Shown here in pieces: positions 1 to 7,838 of a DNA stretch of 20,618 nucleotides (positions are counted from its first letter, which is position 1; each line of letters starts with the position of its first letter). Made by a program: the position numbers and the translations under genes. The DNA is from JAWCLZ01 sp038850275 (GTDB taxonomy: Archaea > Halobacteriota > JAWCLZ01): assembly GCA_038850275.1 (NCBI GenBank), contig JAWCLZ010000021.1, positions 1 through 20,618 of the forward strand. Reading direction: 5' to 3'. The notes under the pieces are model-generated. The model saw nothing but the letters and a program-made list of their open reading frames with translations. It ran no database searches and was not told the DNA's origin.

Positions 1-173
1 TCATAGCTCTTTCCATATGCACTCCAAGCTCCCTCGCCAAAATAGAGCATAGTTCGCAAGCGATTGTAATCAGCATCACTAGGGAATTCTTTGGATAAAA
101 TGGACTCTAGACTTCGATCTGGCGGCCTCCGGAGATATATTAGATTTCCTCGAACTACAACTTCTTTATCCAT
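1..173 (-). CDS. N-terminal fragment of an unknown protein, cut by the window edge
   Basis: An open frame runs from an ATG at 171-173 to the left edge, giving about 57 residues that begin MDKEVVVRGNLIYLRRPP. The start is supported by a Shine-Dalgarno-like AGGAAAG (181-187 on this strand) seven bases before the ATG and an AT-rich TATA-like element further up. The visible part has no signal peptide or membrane segment and is mostly charged (RRPPDRSLES), so a soluble protein is likely. I do not recognise the family. The gene lies downstream of the truncated permease on the same strand, with 113 bases between them and its own apparent promoter. Confidence 0.6.
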   Translation of the reverse strand, partial: MDKEVVVRGNLIYLRRPPDRSLESILSKEFPSDADYNRLRTMLYFGEGAWSAYGKSY

Positions 174-180
174 AGATCAT

Positions 181-220
181 CTTTCCTGAAATAAGGAAAT
201 AAGCATAAAAATTATATTTA
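181..220 (-). promoter_or_regulatory. TATA-like box and ribosome binding site for the left-edge gene
   Basis: Read on the minus strand, TAAATATAAT (211-220) is a TATA-like box. A transcript starting about 26 bases downstream (near 189) would leave a short leader containing AGGAAAG (181-187), a good Shine-Dalgarno match seven bases from the ATG. Assigned by eye. Confidence 0.4.
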
Positions 221-286
221 GAACTTCTTTAAATTATTCTTATAATTTTGTAGACTTGGCTTGAGAAAGTATTAATGCAATCTATT

Positions 287-1222
287 TTATGAGTTCGCAG
301 TGTTAACTCCGTTAATTGAAACTAGAAATTCACTACCTTCATCTTCTTCATCTTTTATAGCTAGTCTAGCTAATACAGTTGCCACTCCAGCAGAGACTCC
401 AGGTAGCCAAGCCACGAGAGAGCCTGAGATACTACCTATGAATGCACCTCTAACTAACTTTTCTCTTGAGAGACATAGCTTTCCATTTCTCTGAGGGGGA
501 ATTGCTGTATGGGTATATAAACTTACAATGAGCATAGAGGCGCCAAATAGTCCAGATAAAAGGGGAAATAAAATTGAGGGCTCGCTTAATTCAATTAATG
601 GTTTCATTAAATATACTTGTTTGAATGCAAAATATCCAGTGGCTCCTGAGAATATGAAGACAATTGTGCTGTAAAGCTTGAATTTGAGGTTTTGCTTTAA
701 CGAAATTCCTTTGCCTTTCTCGCTCGCGATCAAAAGTATAGCAATCGCTAGCAATATCCAAGGCATGTGTTTATCCAAAAAGGGGTAAGCAGTAGTGAAG
801 AAGAGTGCCACTGGAAATAAGAGTAGCAAGCTCATAGCAACTGAAGCTGCGCTTCCAAATGCAGAGAGGCGAATTGCTTCCTCTCCTCTGCCATTGAGCA
901 ATAATTTATGTCCAGGTAAAACTGCTAATGCAGTATCATCACTTGGTGCTCCTAAAAAAATTGCAGGTATAATGTCAAGAAAAGTATGGGAAATGGAATT
1001 AGAGATTATAATTATAGCGATGTATAATGGTGCAAAACCTAATGCATAGAGCATAGGTGATATTCCAACTAGGAAGAGTGCAGCATTGTTCACGTGAATA
1101 CCTGGAGTTAAGCCAGTGAACAATCCTAAGATCAATCCAAGGCAAATTGAAAGCAGTAGTAAAGGAAGGGAGATCTCAATCACGCTTTTGAAATACGCGT
1201 AAGAGCTATATAATTGTTTCAA
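287..1222 (-). CDS. DUF112/TctA-family membrane permease, C-terminally truncated
   Basis: This is a multi-span membrane protein of 311 residues resembling the archaeal DUF112 branch of the tripartite tricarboxylate transporter large permease (TctA). The family glycine-rich start is present around residues 29-45 (GLILGLFTGLTPGIHVN), followed by several hydrophobic segments and a second conserved block near the end (WLPGVSAGVATV). In relatives, the closing SGxNTAN motif is followed by roughly another 80-100 residues of membrane segments. Here the frame stops at INGVNTANS, and the 113 bases downstream do not encode the missing part. The protein therefore looks truncated and may be non-functional. 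The start is TTG at 1222; a GTG at codon 14 (1183) is an alternative. Solute unknown; no TctB or TctC partner gene is nearby. Confidence 0.75.
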   Translation of the reverse strand: MKQLYSSYAYFKSVIEISLPLLLLSICLGLILGLFTGLTPGIHVNNAALFLVGISPMLYALGFAPLYIAIIIISNSISHTFLDIIPAIFLGAPSDDTALAVLPGHKLLLNGRGEEAIRLSAFGSAASVAMSLLLLFPVALFFTTAYPFLDKHMPWILLAIAILLIASEKGKGISLKQNLKFKLYSTIVFIFSGATGYFAFKQVYLMKPLIELSEPSILFPLLSGLFGASMLIVSLYTHTAIPPQRNGKLCLSREKLVRGAFIGSISGSLVAWLPGVSAGVATVLARLAIKDEEDEGSEFLVSINGVNTANS

Positions 1223-1246
1223 AAAAATGCAAAAAACTATTGGAAC

Positions 1247-1260
1247 AAAATTTATATTAA
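1247..1260. promoter_or_regulatory. Shared AT-rich TATA element between divergent transporter genes
   Basis: The stretch AAAATTTATATTAA reads as a TATA-like box on both strands (TTTATATT on plus, TATAAATT on minus). Transcription starting about 26 bases away would begin near 1280 for the plus-strand transporter and near 1227 for the minus-strand permease, whose TTG start is at 1222. A Shine-Dalgarno-like AAGGAGGT at 1288-1295 would lie inside the plus-strand leader. Placement is by eye. Confidence 0.4.
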
Positions 1261-1322
1261 GATAATTGAATTTATGAAAGCACTAAAAAGGAGGTTAAAC
1301 TACGAATTCAAGCATTGGCAGA

Positions 1323-2666
1323 GTGATAGGGTACTTCGCAGTTATAAGCGTTATTTTCTTAGTTACAACGACTATTTTACCTTTAAACATTCCTCAGAAA
1401 ATCTCTCTATTGATATTCATAAGCTTCATAGCTGGCTCACTCTTCTACTGGCACTGTCGAAATGCTTTTGCACTTGCAGGAATTGCGCTCCTCTTGGGTT
1501 TTAAGATTTTAGATGTAGAGCATTTAATTGCATTTGCAAATCTAGATATAGTGCTCTTTCTCATTGGAATGATGATTATAGTTGGATTTCTTGAGGAGAA
1601 AAAGTTCTTTGACTGGCTTATAATAATTACTTTGAAACCTTTCATCCAAAAGCCCTCCCTCCTCTTAGCAGTACTCCTCATCCTTGGAAGTGTAATGGCG
1701 GCACTCGTGGACGAGGTGACCTCTATTCTATTTATGAGTGCAATAATGCTTAGAGTGCTAAGGGGGTATGGATTTGAGGGTGAAAAGGTATTGCCGTTCA
1801 TAATGTTCTTAGTTTTTACCACTAATATAGGGAGCAGCGCATTACCCGTTGGCAATCCAATTGGAGTGCTTATAGCGTTTAAAGCGAGTTTTACAATTGA
1901 AGATTTCATTATCTGGGTGCTTCCACCAGCTATAATCAGTAGTATAATAATCACTTTAATTGGCTTGCTCTATCTCAAACGCAGAGTTGGCTTTGGTAAA
2001 GTAGCATGTGCAATTGAGTTTGGGGAATTTAAATTAAACAAAGACTTGAAGATAAGCACTGGTGTATTTATTGCTGTAATTGCTGGATTAGTACTGCATT
2101 TTAAGATCGAGGAGACCCTAGGACTTGAGAAGAATATCATGCTCTTGGGAATTCCCTTGATGATGGCGGGAGTGGTGCTAATGATAAGTCGAGATCGAGC
2201 TCGCGATCTTGTTGAAAAAGTAGACTGGTGGACTCTGCTTTACTTCATTCTCTTATTTGCGAGTGTGGGAACGCTGAAGTATACTGGTGTTACTGATTGC
2301 ATTGCCCATTTGATCTCCGCATTAGCTAAAGATTTGCTTTCTACCATGCTTTTAGTAGGAATTGTGGTCTCGGTTTTAACAGCTTTCATGGACAATGTAT
2401 TAGCTGTCGCTACCTTAGTGCCTGTGATTCAAGCTCTAGAGGGCAATTCAAATCTCGACCCAGTGTGGTGGATCATGCTAATTGGAGGAACTTACTGCGG
2501 CAATGCTACGATAATTGGCTCAACTGCGAATATAGTTGCAGCTGGCTTGATGGAAAAGAAGAATATAGGCCATTTCTCAATGCTAGGGTGGATGAAAATA
2601 GGAGTTATTGTCTCTATTTTGACCTTCTTAATAGCCTTCGCTCTACTCTATGTTAGGTCGGTTTAA
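1323..2666 (+). CDS. ArsB/NhaD-type ion transporter (IT superfamily) membrane protein
   Basis: This 447-residue protein has around eleven hydrophobic segments and the two-fold repeated layout of the ion transporter superfamily (ArsB arsenite pump, NhaD sodium/proton antiporter, SLC13-like carriers). First-repeat motifs are LVDEVTSIL (about 128-136) and TTNIGSSALPVGNP (166-179). Second-repeat motifs are MDNVLAVATLVPV (356-368) and CGNATIIGSTANIV (392-405), the last being the family's typical GxNATxIGSxAN signature. The transported ion cannot be read from sequence. GTG at 1323 is the first usable start after an in-frame stop at 1296, but the strong AAGGAGGT at 1288-1295 lies 27 bases upstream, so a rarer start such as ACG at 1302 or ATT at 1314 is possible. 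It is divergent from the DUF112 permease and convergent with topA, with 19 bases between. Confidence 0.85.
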   Translation: MIGYFAVISVIFLVTTTILPLNIPQKISLLIFISFIAGSLFYWHCRNAFALAGIALLLGFKILDVEHLIAFANLDIVLFLIGMMIIVGFLEEKKFFDWLIIITLKPFIQKPSLLLAVLLILGSVMAALVDEVTSILFMSAIMLRVLRGYGFEGEKVLPFIMFLVFTTNIGSSALPVGNPIGVLIAFKASFTIEDFIIWVLPPAIISSIIITLIGLLYLKRRVGFGKVACAIEFGEFKLNKDLKISTGVFIAVIAGLVLHFKIEETLGLEKNIMLLGIPLMMAGVVLMISRDRARDLVEKVDWWTLLYFILLFASVGTLKYTGVTDCIAHLISALAKDLLSTMLLVGIVVSVLTAFMDNVLAVATLVPVIQALEGNSNLDPVWWIMLIGGTYCGNATIIGSTANIVAAGLMEKKNIGHFSMLGWMKIGVIVSILTFLIAFALLYVRSV

Positions 2667-2685
2667 AATTTATAGCCAAAATTTT

Positions 2686-4701
2686 TTAATCTTCATCTGC
2701 ATTTGCTTTCCAAGCTTCATAGTTGCACTGTGGGCACCCTAGTTTCCAGCTTCTTTTGCCCTTCATAGATATCTTCACTTTATTTATGCCGTGGATTAGA
2801 CATTTTTCATCCTCAATTATCACTCTTCCATATTTTGGAAGTGGAAGTATGAATTCACAGCTTGGATAGCCTGCGCAGCCTATGAACTGGCCTTTCTTTG
2901 ACTTTCTAACTAGCAATTCTCTACCGCATCTTGGACAAGAGCCAGCGATTTTATCAGCGCGCAAGCCCTGCTTCAGTGAGTTGGTTATCTCAAGCTTTCT
3001 CTCCCCTAGGTCTTTGAAAACGCTTTGTAATATAAAGCGGGATTCACTTACGACTTTTTCTTCCTCGACTTCACCCTCTGCAATTTTATCCATATCTTTT
3101 TCAAGTTTGCTCGTCATATCTGGCTTTGCAATGGGCTGGGCGTAGTTTTCAAGCACGCTGACAACTGCGAATGCTGTCTTAGTGGGTTTAACTGGATTGC
3201 CATGTATATATCCACGTGCATATAGCTTGGCAATTATCTCATGCCTCGTTGACTTCGTACCAAGACCGAGTTCTTCCATGAGTTTTATCAACCTGCCTTG
3301 AGTATAGCGAGGAGGGGGCTCTGTTTGCTTCTCAAGTAGCTCTATATTCTCAACCCGTACTCTATCGCCGGTATTGAGCATTGGGAGTGATATTTCCTGA
3401 GGCATTTGATATGGATAGAACCAGCGCCAGCCAAGTTCTATTATTTTTCTACCGCTGGCGAGAAATTTCTCTTGATTTATATCTATGGCTAGTTTTATTA
3501 CATCCCATTCAGCTGGCTCTGCAAAAGTTGCTAGAAAGCGTCTAGTTATGAGTTCGTAGATCTTCCAATATTCAGTGCTCAATTCAGTTTTCCTCGCTGG
3601 CGAAGTTGGATGAATTGGAGGATGATCCGTGGCTTCTCTTTTACCCCTAGTGGGTTTGAGTTCTCTCTTAGCAAGGAGTGTGCTAGCATATTCATTGAAA
3701 TCGCTTTCCAGCAGCATGTTGATTATAGCCCTGCAATTCAAGGAAGGGGGATAAACTGTGTTATCAGTTCTTGGATATGAAATATAGCCGTGGATATATA
3801 GATCCTCAGCGATTCTCATTGCAGTGGAAGTTGAGAAACCAATGGCTGCTGCTGCGCTTAAGAACTCAGTTGTGTTGAATGGCGATGGTGGTTTATCACG
3901 CCACTTCTCTCTTGTGCTCTCAACAATCACGCCTTCTCTGCCTAGTTTTGCGATTATAGCTTGAGCCTCACTTTTATCCCAGATTCGGCCTTTTTCATGC
4001 TTAGCGCTGAATTCAAAGTCATTTTTAAGCTGTGCTTTGATTTCAAAATACTGCCTTGGCTTGAATGCTTGTATCTCCCTCTCCCTTTGAACAAGTATTG
4101 CTAGAAGAGGACTTTGAACTCTGCCCACGCTTAAGAATTCTTTGCCAAATCTCTTTGCGGAGAGTGAGATAAATCTAGTTAGTGCCGCTCCCCATATTAA
4201 GTCTATTTTCTGCCTTGCCTCTGCAGCTGAAGCTAGATTGAAGTCTACCCTCGCGGGAGAATTGAATGCTTTTTTAATCTCACTCGCTGTGATAGCGCTA
4301 TATCTCACTCTCTCAACTTCGATTTCCTCGGTTTTTCTCTCACTTTGAATCACCTCAAGAGCTTCAACTCCAATTAGCTCTCCCTCTCGATCGTAGTCAG
4401 TTGCTATTGTGATTTTGCTTGCTTTTTTTGCGAGCTTTTTAATCGCGGATATAATTCTCTTCTTAGCTGGGATTTGCACAACTGGGGCGGTGACGAGCTT
4501 CTGAGGATCGACTTCATTCCAATTTTTATATTCATCTGGGAAATCGAGAGCAAGGATGTGTCCACTTAAGCCCACAACCACTGATTGATTGAATTCATAT
4601 ATATTTACCCCCTCTATCTTTCCCACTTTTACATTTCCATTTCCTAATATATTCGCGATTCTCCGCGCAGCAGTGTCCTTTTCAGTTATAATTAAATGCA
4701 T
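2686..4701 (-). CDS. topA: DNA topoisomerase I (type IA), archaeal
   Basis: This 671-residue enzyme relaxes negatively supercoiled DNA by cutting one strand through a tyrosine-phosphate bond. The N-terminal Toprim domain shows the catalytic glutamate in ITEKDTAA (E7) and the metal-binding TDYDREGE (101-108). The core has SVGRVQSP (191-198) and the active-site block GYISYPRTDNTVYP, with Y309 the expected catalytic tyrosine. The C-terminus carries a topoisomerase zinc ribbon with two CxxC-like pairs (CPRCGRELL from residue 589, CAGYPSC at 609-615) and a second, less regular cysteine pair region (CLIHG at 634, CPQC near 656). It is the last gene of the amidotransferase operon, starting one base after the gatB stop, so translation is probably coupled. 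It is not reverse gyrase, because the helicase half is absent. Confidence 0.96.
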   Translation of the reverse strand: MHLIITEKDTAARRIANILGNGNVKVGKIEGVNIYEFNQSVVVGLSGHILALDFPDEYKNWNEVDPQKLVTAPVVQIPAKKRIISAIKKLAKKASKITIATDYDREGELIGVEALEVIQSERKTEEIEVERVRYSAITASEIKKAFNSPARVDFNLASAAEARQKIDLIWGAALTRFISLSAKRFGKEFLSVGRVQSPLLAILVQREREIQAFKPRQYFEIKAQLKNDFEFSAKHEKGRIWDKSEAQAIIAKLGREGVIVESTREKWRDKPPSPFNTTEFLSAAAAIGFSTSTAMRIAEDLYIHGYISYPRTDNTVYPPSLNCRAIINMLLESDFNEYASTLLAKRELKPTRGKREATDHPPIHPTSPARKTELSTEYWKIYELITRRFLATFAEPAEWDVIKLAIDINQEKFLASGRKIIELGWRWFYPYQMPQEISLPMLNTGDRVRVENIELLEKQTEPPPRYTQGRLIKLMEELGLGTKSTRHEIIAKLYARGYIHGNPVKPTKTAFAVVSVLENYAQPIAKPDMTSKLEKDMDKIAEGEVEEEKVVSESRFILQSVFKDLGERKLEITNSLKQGLRADKIAGSCPRCGRELLVRKSKKGQFIGCAGYPSCEFILPLPKYGRVIIEDEKCLIHGINKVKISMKGKRSWKLGCPQCNYEAWKANADED

Positions 4702-4702
4702 A

Positions 4703-6130
4703 TCATCTTACCTTTGATAATTCTTTTAAAAGCAGGGCTCGCGCTTCATTTGGATCAGCTCTTCCCTTGGTTTTTTTCAAAACTTGTCCTACTAAATAAT
4801 TCAAAGCTTCTTGCTTGCCATTTTTGAAATCACTCACTGCTTTCACCTGCTCCTTAAGCACTTCTTGGACTGCACTTTCAATTGCTTTCAATTCTATCCT
4901 CGCGAGGTTCTTCTTCTCTATAACTTCACTTGGTGTTCCACCGTGATCCAAAATGGTGCGAATTATCTCAACTGCTCCAGCATCGGTGATCTCTTTTTTC
5001 AAGAGCTTTTTTAGTATTTCAATCATATACTCAGGTGGAAATTCCACTTCGCTTATATCTAGATCTCGATAATTTAATTCACCCTTAAGCACATCAGCTA
5101 TCCAAGTTGCACTTACCTTTGGATCCACGTGCTTCGCTACTTCCTCGAAGTAATTCGCGATTCTAATCTCAGCGGTTAGGATTTTAGCATGCTCATCTTT
5201 AATGCCATATTGCTCTATGAAACGCTGCCTTTTAGCACTTGGCAGCTCTGGTAGAGATGCTTTTATCTCAGGGATCCATTCCCTTATGCGCATTGGCACT
5301 AGATCTGGCTCAGGGAAGTAGCGATAATCCTCTGCTTCTTCTTTTACTCGTAGGCTCATCGTTACTCCTCTTGCTTCATCGAAATGCCTTGTTTCTTGCA
5401 CTACTTTGATTCCCCTTCTAACGAGATTCTTCTGTCGGGTAACTTCAAACGTTAGAGCCCTCTCCACGCCTTTATATGATGAAATATTTTTAACCTCTGC
5501 TCTTGCACCTCCGCGCAGTGAAATATTTGCATCAACCCTCAAGCTCCCCTCTAGCGAGCCATCGAAGACATCTAGATATTCCAAGATATTGCGTAATTTA
5601 GTGATGAATTCCCTAGCTTCCTTTGGGCTCCTTATATCTGGCTCAGTTACAATCTCTAGAAGTGGCATACCTGAGCGATTGTAGTCGATTAAAACATATC
5701 TAGCTGTCTCAATACTCCCGGGATGAATTAGTCTACCTGGGTCCTCTTCCATGTGCACTCTTTTAATTCTCACCACGCGCTCTCCCCCTGAGTCTGTATC
5801 TATCACCACTCTTCCATTCACCGCTAGGGGGTAGTCATATTGAGATATTTGAAAGCCCCTTGGGAGATCTGGATAGTAGTAATTCTTGCGATAGAATAGA
5901 GTTTGATCTAAAATTTCGCAGTTGAGTGCAAGAGCAACTTTAATAGCGTATTCAACTGCCTTTCTATTTATCACAGGCAGCGAGCCAGGCAGGGCTAGGC
6001 AAACTGGGCATACATGGGTATTTGGAGGTGAAGAGTGATAGCTAGTGGAACATGGGCAAAATAGCTTTGATTTCAATTTATTGAGCTGCACGTGAATTTC
6101 AAGCCCTATGATTACCTCTTCTTCTAACAT
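4703..6130 (-). CDS. gatB: Asp-tRNA(Asn)/Glu-tRNA(Gln) amidotransferase subunit B
   Basis: GatB (475 residues) binds the mischarged aminoacyl-tRNA, activates the acid side chain with ATP, and receives ammonia from GatA through a tunnel. The N-terminal cradle domain opens with IIGLEIHVQL and carries a zinc site made by C25, C27, C41 and C44 (FCPCS and CPVC). Other hallmarks are RKNYYYPDLPRGFQISQYD, the block around VHMEEDPGRL, and YNRSGMPLLEIVTEPD. The last 150 or so residues form the helical and YqeY-like tail that touches tRNA. A Shine-Dalgarno GGGAGA precedes the ATG by five bases, and the gene overlaps the gatA end by 7 bases. In archaea GatCAB mainly makes Asn-tRNA(Asn), since GatDE makes Gln-tRNA(Gln); that assignment is by family knowledge. 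Confidence 0.97.
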   Translation of the reverse strand: MLEEEVIIGLEIHVQLNKLKSKLFCPCSTSYHSSPPNTHVCPVCLALPGSLPVINRKAVEYAIKVALALNCEILDQTLFYRKNYYYPDLPRGFQISQYDYPLAVNGRVVIDTDSGGERVVRIKRVHMEEDPGRLIHPGSIETARYVLIDYNRSGMPLLEIVTEPDIRSPKEAREFITKLRNILEYLDVFDGSLEGSLRVDANISLRGGARAEVKNISSYKGVERALTFEVTRQKNLVRRGIKVVQETRHFDEARGVTMSLRVKEEAEDYRYFPEPDLVPMRIREWIPEIKASLPELPSAKRQRFIEQYGIKDEHAKILTAEIRIANYFEEVAKHVDPKVSATWIADVLKGELNYRDLDISEVEFPPEYMIEILKKLLKKEITDAGAVEIIRTILDHGGTPSEVIEKKNLARIELKAIESAVQEVLKEQVKAVSDFKNGKQEALNYLVGQVLKKTKGRADPNEARALLLKELSKVR

Positions 6131-7548
6131 TGTATCTCCCTTGGCCTTTGCAGATGATAATCTGTATTTTTTTCAAAAGTATATGCCACTTTGAGTACGC
6201 TTGCTTCATCGAAGTGCTTGCCTATTATCTGCAGGCCAATTGGTAGCTTCCCTTTAAATCCACATGGTATGGATATGCTTGGCACGCCAGCTAAATTAAC
6301 TGGCACGGTGTTTACATCTGCTAGATAAAGCGAGAGTGGGTCAGCTATTTTTTCACCTATTTTAAAAGCGGGATATGGCATTGTAGGGGTAATTAAAACA
6401 TCGTATTGCTTGAAAGCGTGGATGAAATCATTTATAATTAAGGTTCTAATTTTAAGAGCCTTCAAATAATACTGCCCATAGTAGCCAGCTGAAAGCGCGT
6501 AGGTACCGAGAAGTATTCTGCGTTTGACCTCTGCTCCAAAGCCTTGAGCGCGAATCTCAGAAAAAGTTGTATGCCAGTCTAAGTCTTTTTCCAGGCGCAG
6601 GCCATATCGCAGGCCATCGTATCTAGCTAAATTAGAGCTTGCCTCGCTCATTGCAATTATATAATAAGCTGCTAGGGCGTATTTCACACTTGGAAGGCTT
6701 GTCTCCTCGTAACTCGCTCCTAAGTCAGCGAGGAGTTCGATGGCGTTATAAACAGCTTTCATCACATCTTTATCCACTCCCTCGCCATAGAATTCCTTGG
6801 GTATGCCTATTCTTATTCCCTTTACATCGTTTTTCAAGGCTGAGAGATATTCAGTTTTATCGACTGAAGTTGAATCTCTTGAATCGCGGCCTGAGATTAT
6901 GTCTAGTAATAAAGCGCAATCCTCAACATTCTGAGCCATTGGGCCTATTAGCTCTAGAGAGTTTGCATAGGCAATTAAGCCGTATCTCGATATTACTCCA
7001 TATGTTGGTTTGAGTCCAACTATTCCGCAGAATGAAGCTGGGCAGCGCACGCTTCCACCTGTGTCCGAGCCAAGGGCTATTGGTACTTCATTTGCAGCTA
7101 CAGTAGCTCCGCTCCCTCCTGAAGATCCGCCTGGTACTCTCTCGCGATCCCATGGGTTTAGCACTGCGCCAAAGTAGCTTGTTTCATTGGAGCTGCCCAT
7201 TGCAAATTCATCCATATTTGTTTTGCCTATGATAATAGCGCCCTCTTCCTTCAAGCGCTCCACAACTGTGGCATCATAGGGTGGAACATAGCCTAGGAGT
7301 ATTCTAGAGCCACATGTGGTTTGAATTCCCTTAGTAGAGATATTGTCCTTAATTGCAACTGGAATGCCCGCTAGCCTGCCTTTTATTTCACCTCTATCGA
7401 ACTTCCTAGCTTGTAAAATGGCAGATTCTCTAGCTAAGGTGATATAGTCATTTAATTTATTCCTAGCTATCCTTTCAAATATTTCGATTACAATTTCCTC
7501 TGCTTTTTTCCCATTTTTATATTCCTCTTGAATTTCTCTTATGGTCAT
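6124..7548 (-). CDS. gatA: Asp-tRNA(Asn)/Glu-tRNA(Gln) amidotransferase subunit A
   Basis: GatA (474 residues) is the glutaminase subunit of GatCAB, an amidase-signature enzyme that releases ammonia from glutamine. The Ser-cisSer-Lys triad is visible: K67 in PVAIKDNI, cis-serine S142 in PGGSSGGSG, and nucleophile S166 in GSDTGGSVRCPASFCG; the spacing matches characterised GatA enzymes. The glycine-serine-rich signature and the later PTMPYPAF block are intact. The ATG overlaps the gatC stop in an ATGA arrangement (4 bases), and its end overlaps gatB by 7 bases, typical of translational coupling that keeps subunits in equal amounts. Confidence 0.97.
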   Translation of the reverse strand: MTIREIQEEYKNGKKAEEIVIEIFERIARNKLNDYITLARESAILQARKFDRGEIKGRLAGIPVAIKDNISTKGIQTTCGSRILLGYVPPYDATVVERLKEEGAIIIGKTNMDEFAMGSSNETSYFGAVLNPWDRERVPGGSSGGSGATVAANEVPIALGSDTGGSVRCPASFCGIVGLKPTYGVISRYGLIAYANSLELIGPMAQNVEDCALLLDIISGRDSRDSTSVDKTEYLSALKNDVKGIRIGIPKEFYGEGVDKDVMKAVYNAIELLADLGASYEETSLPSVKYALAAYYIIAMSEASSNLARYDGLRYGLRLEKDLDWHTTFSEIRAQGFGAEVKRRILLGTYALSAGYYGQYYLKALKIRTLIINDFIHAFKQYDVLITPTMPYPAFKIGEKIADPLSLYLADVNTVPVNLAGVPSISIPCGFKGKLPIGLQIIGKHFDEASVLKVAYTFEKNTDYHLQRPREIQC

Positions 7549-7838
7549 TGCACAATCCTCGGGCCTTTTATATAGCCATCTTCTTTCTTAGGAGCCATCG
7601 CGAGGACTTCATTTTGATCCAAAGATTCCTTAGGTATATCATCTCTGAAGACATTGAATAATCCAAGCACGTGGAACGTTGGTTCCACATTTGCCTCTAC
7701 TTGATCGATGATCTTGAAGTATTCAAGGATAGAGCTAAGCTGCTTAGCATATTCTCGCTTTTCCTCTTCCGATAGCTTTATCCTAGCCAGCCAAGCAACG
7801 TGCTCTATATCTTTTTCAGTTATCACCATTTTCTCCAC
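7545..7838 (-). CDS. gatC: Asp-tRNA(Asn)/Glu-tRNA(Gln) amidotransferase subunit C
   Basis: GatC (97 residues) is the small belt-like subunit that wraps between GatA and GatB and stabilises the complex. The family start is clear in VITEKDIEHVAWLARIKLSE, followed by the central helix (YAKQLSSILEYFKIIDQV), the V-EPTFHVLG turn, and the C-terminal D-GYIKGPRIVQ that inserts against GatA. The first ATG (7838) lies 16 bases inside the upstream asnB-like gene; an ATG three codons later (7829) would reduce the overlap to 7 bases and fits the family start as well. Confidence 0.95.
   Translation of the reverse strand: MEKMVITEKDIEHVAWLARIKLSEEEKREYAKQLSSILEYFKIIDQVEANVEPTFHVLGLFNVFRDDIPKESLDQNEVLAMAPKKEDGYIKGPRIVQ

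Noticed and set aside
1214..1504. 96-residue plus-strand ORF overlapping the start of the ion transporter
   Set aside because: Most of it lies out of frame over a clear transporter gene, and its composition is not protein-like; only the upstream part could be a leader.
6639..7013. 124-residue plus-strand ORF inside gatA
   Set aside because: Antisense to a gene whose catalytic motifs are intact; no start signals and no recognisable domains.
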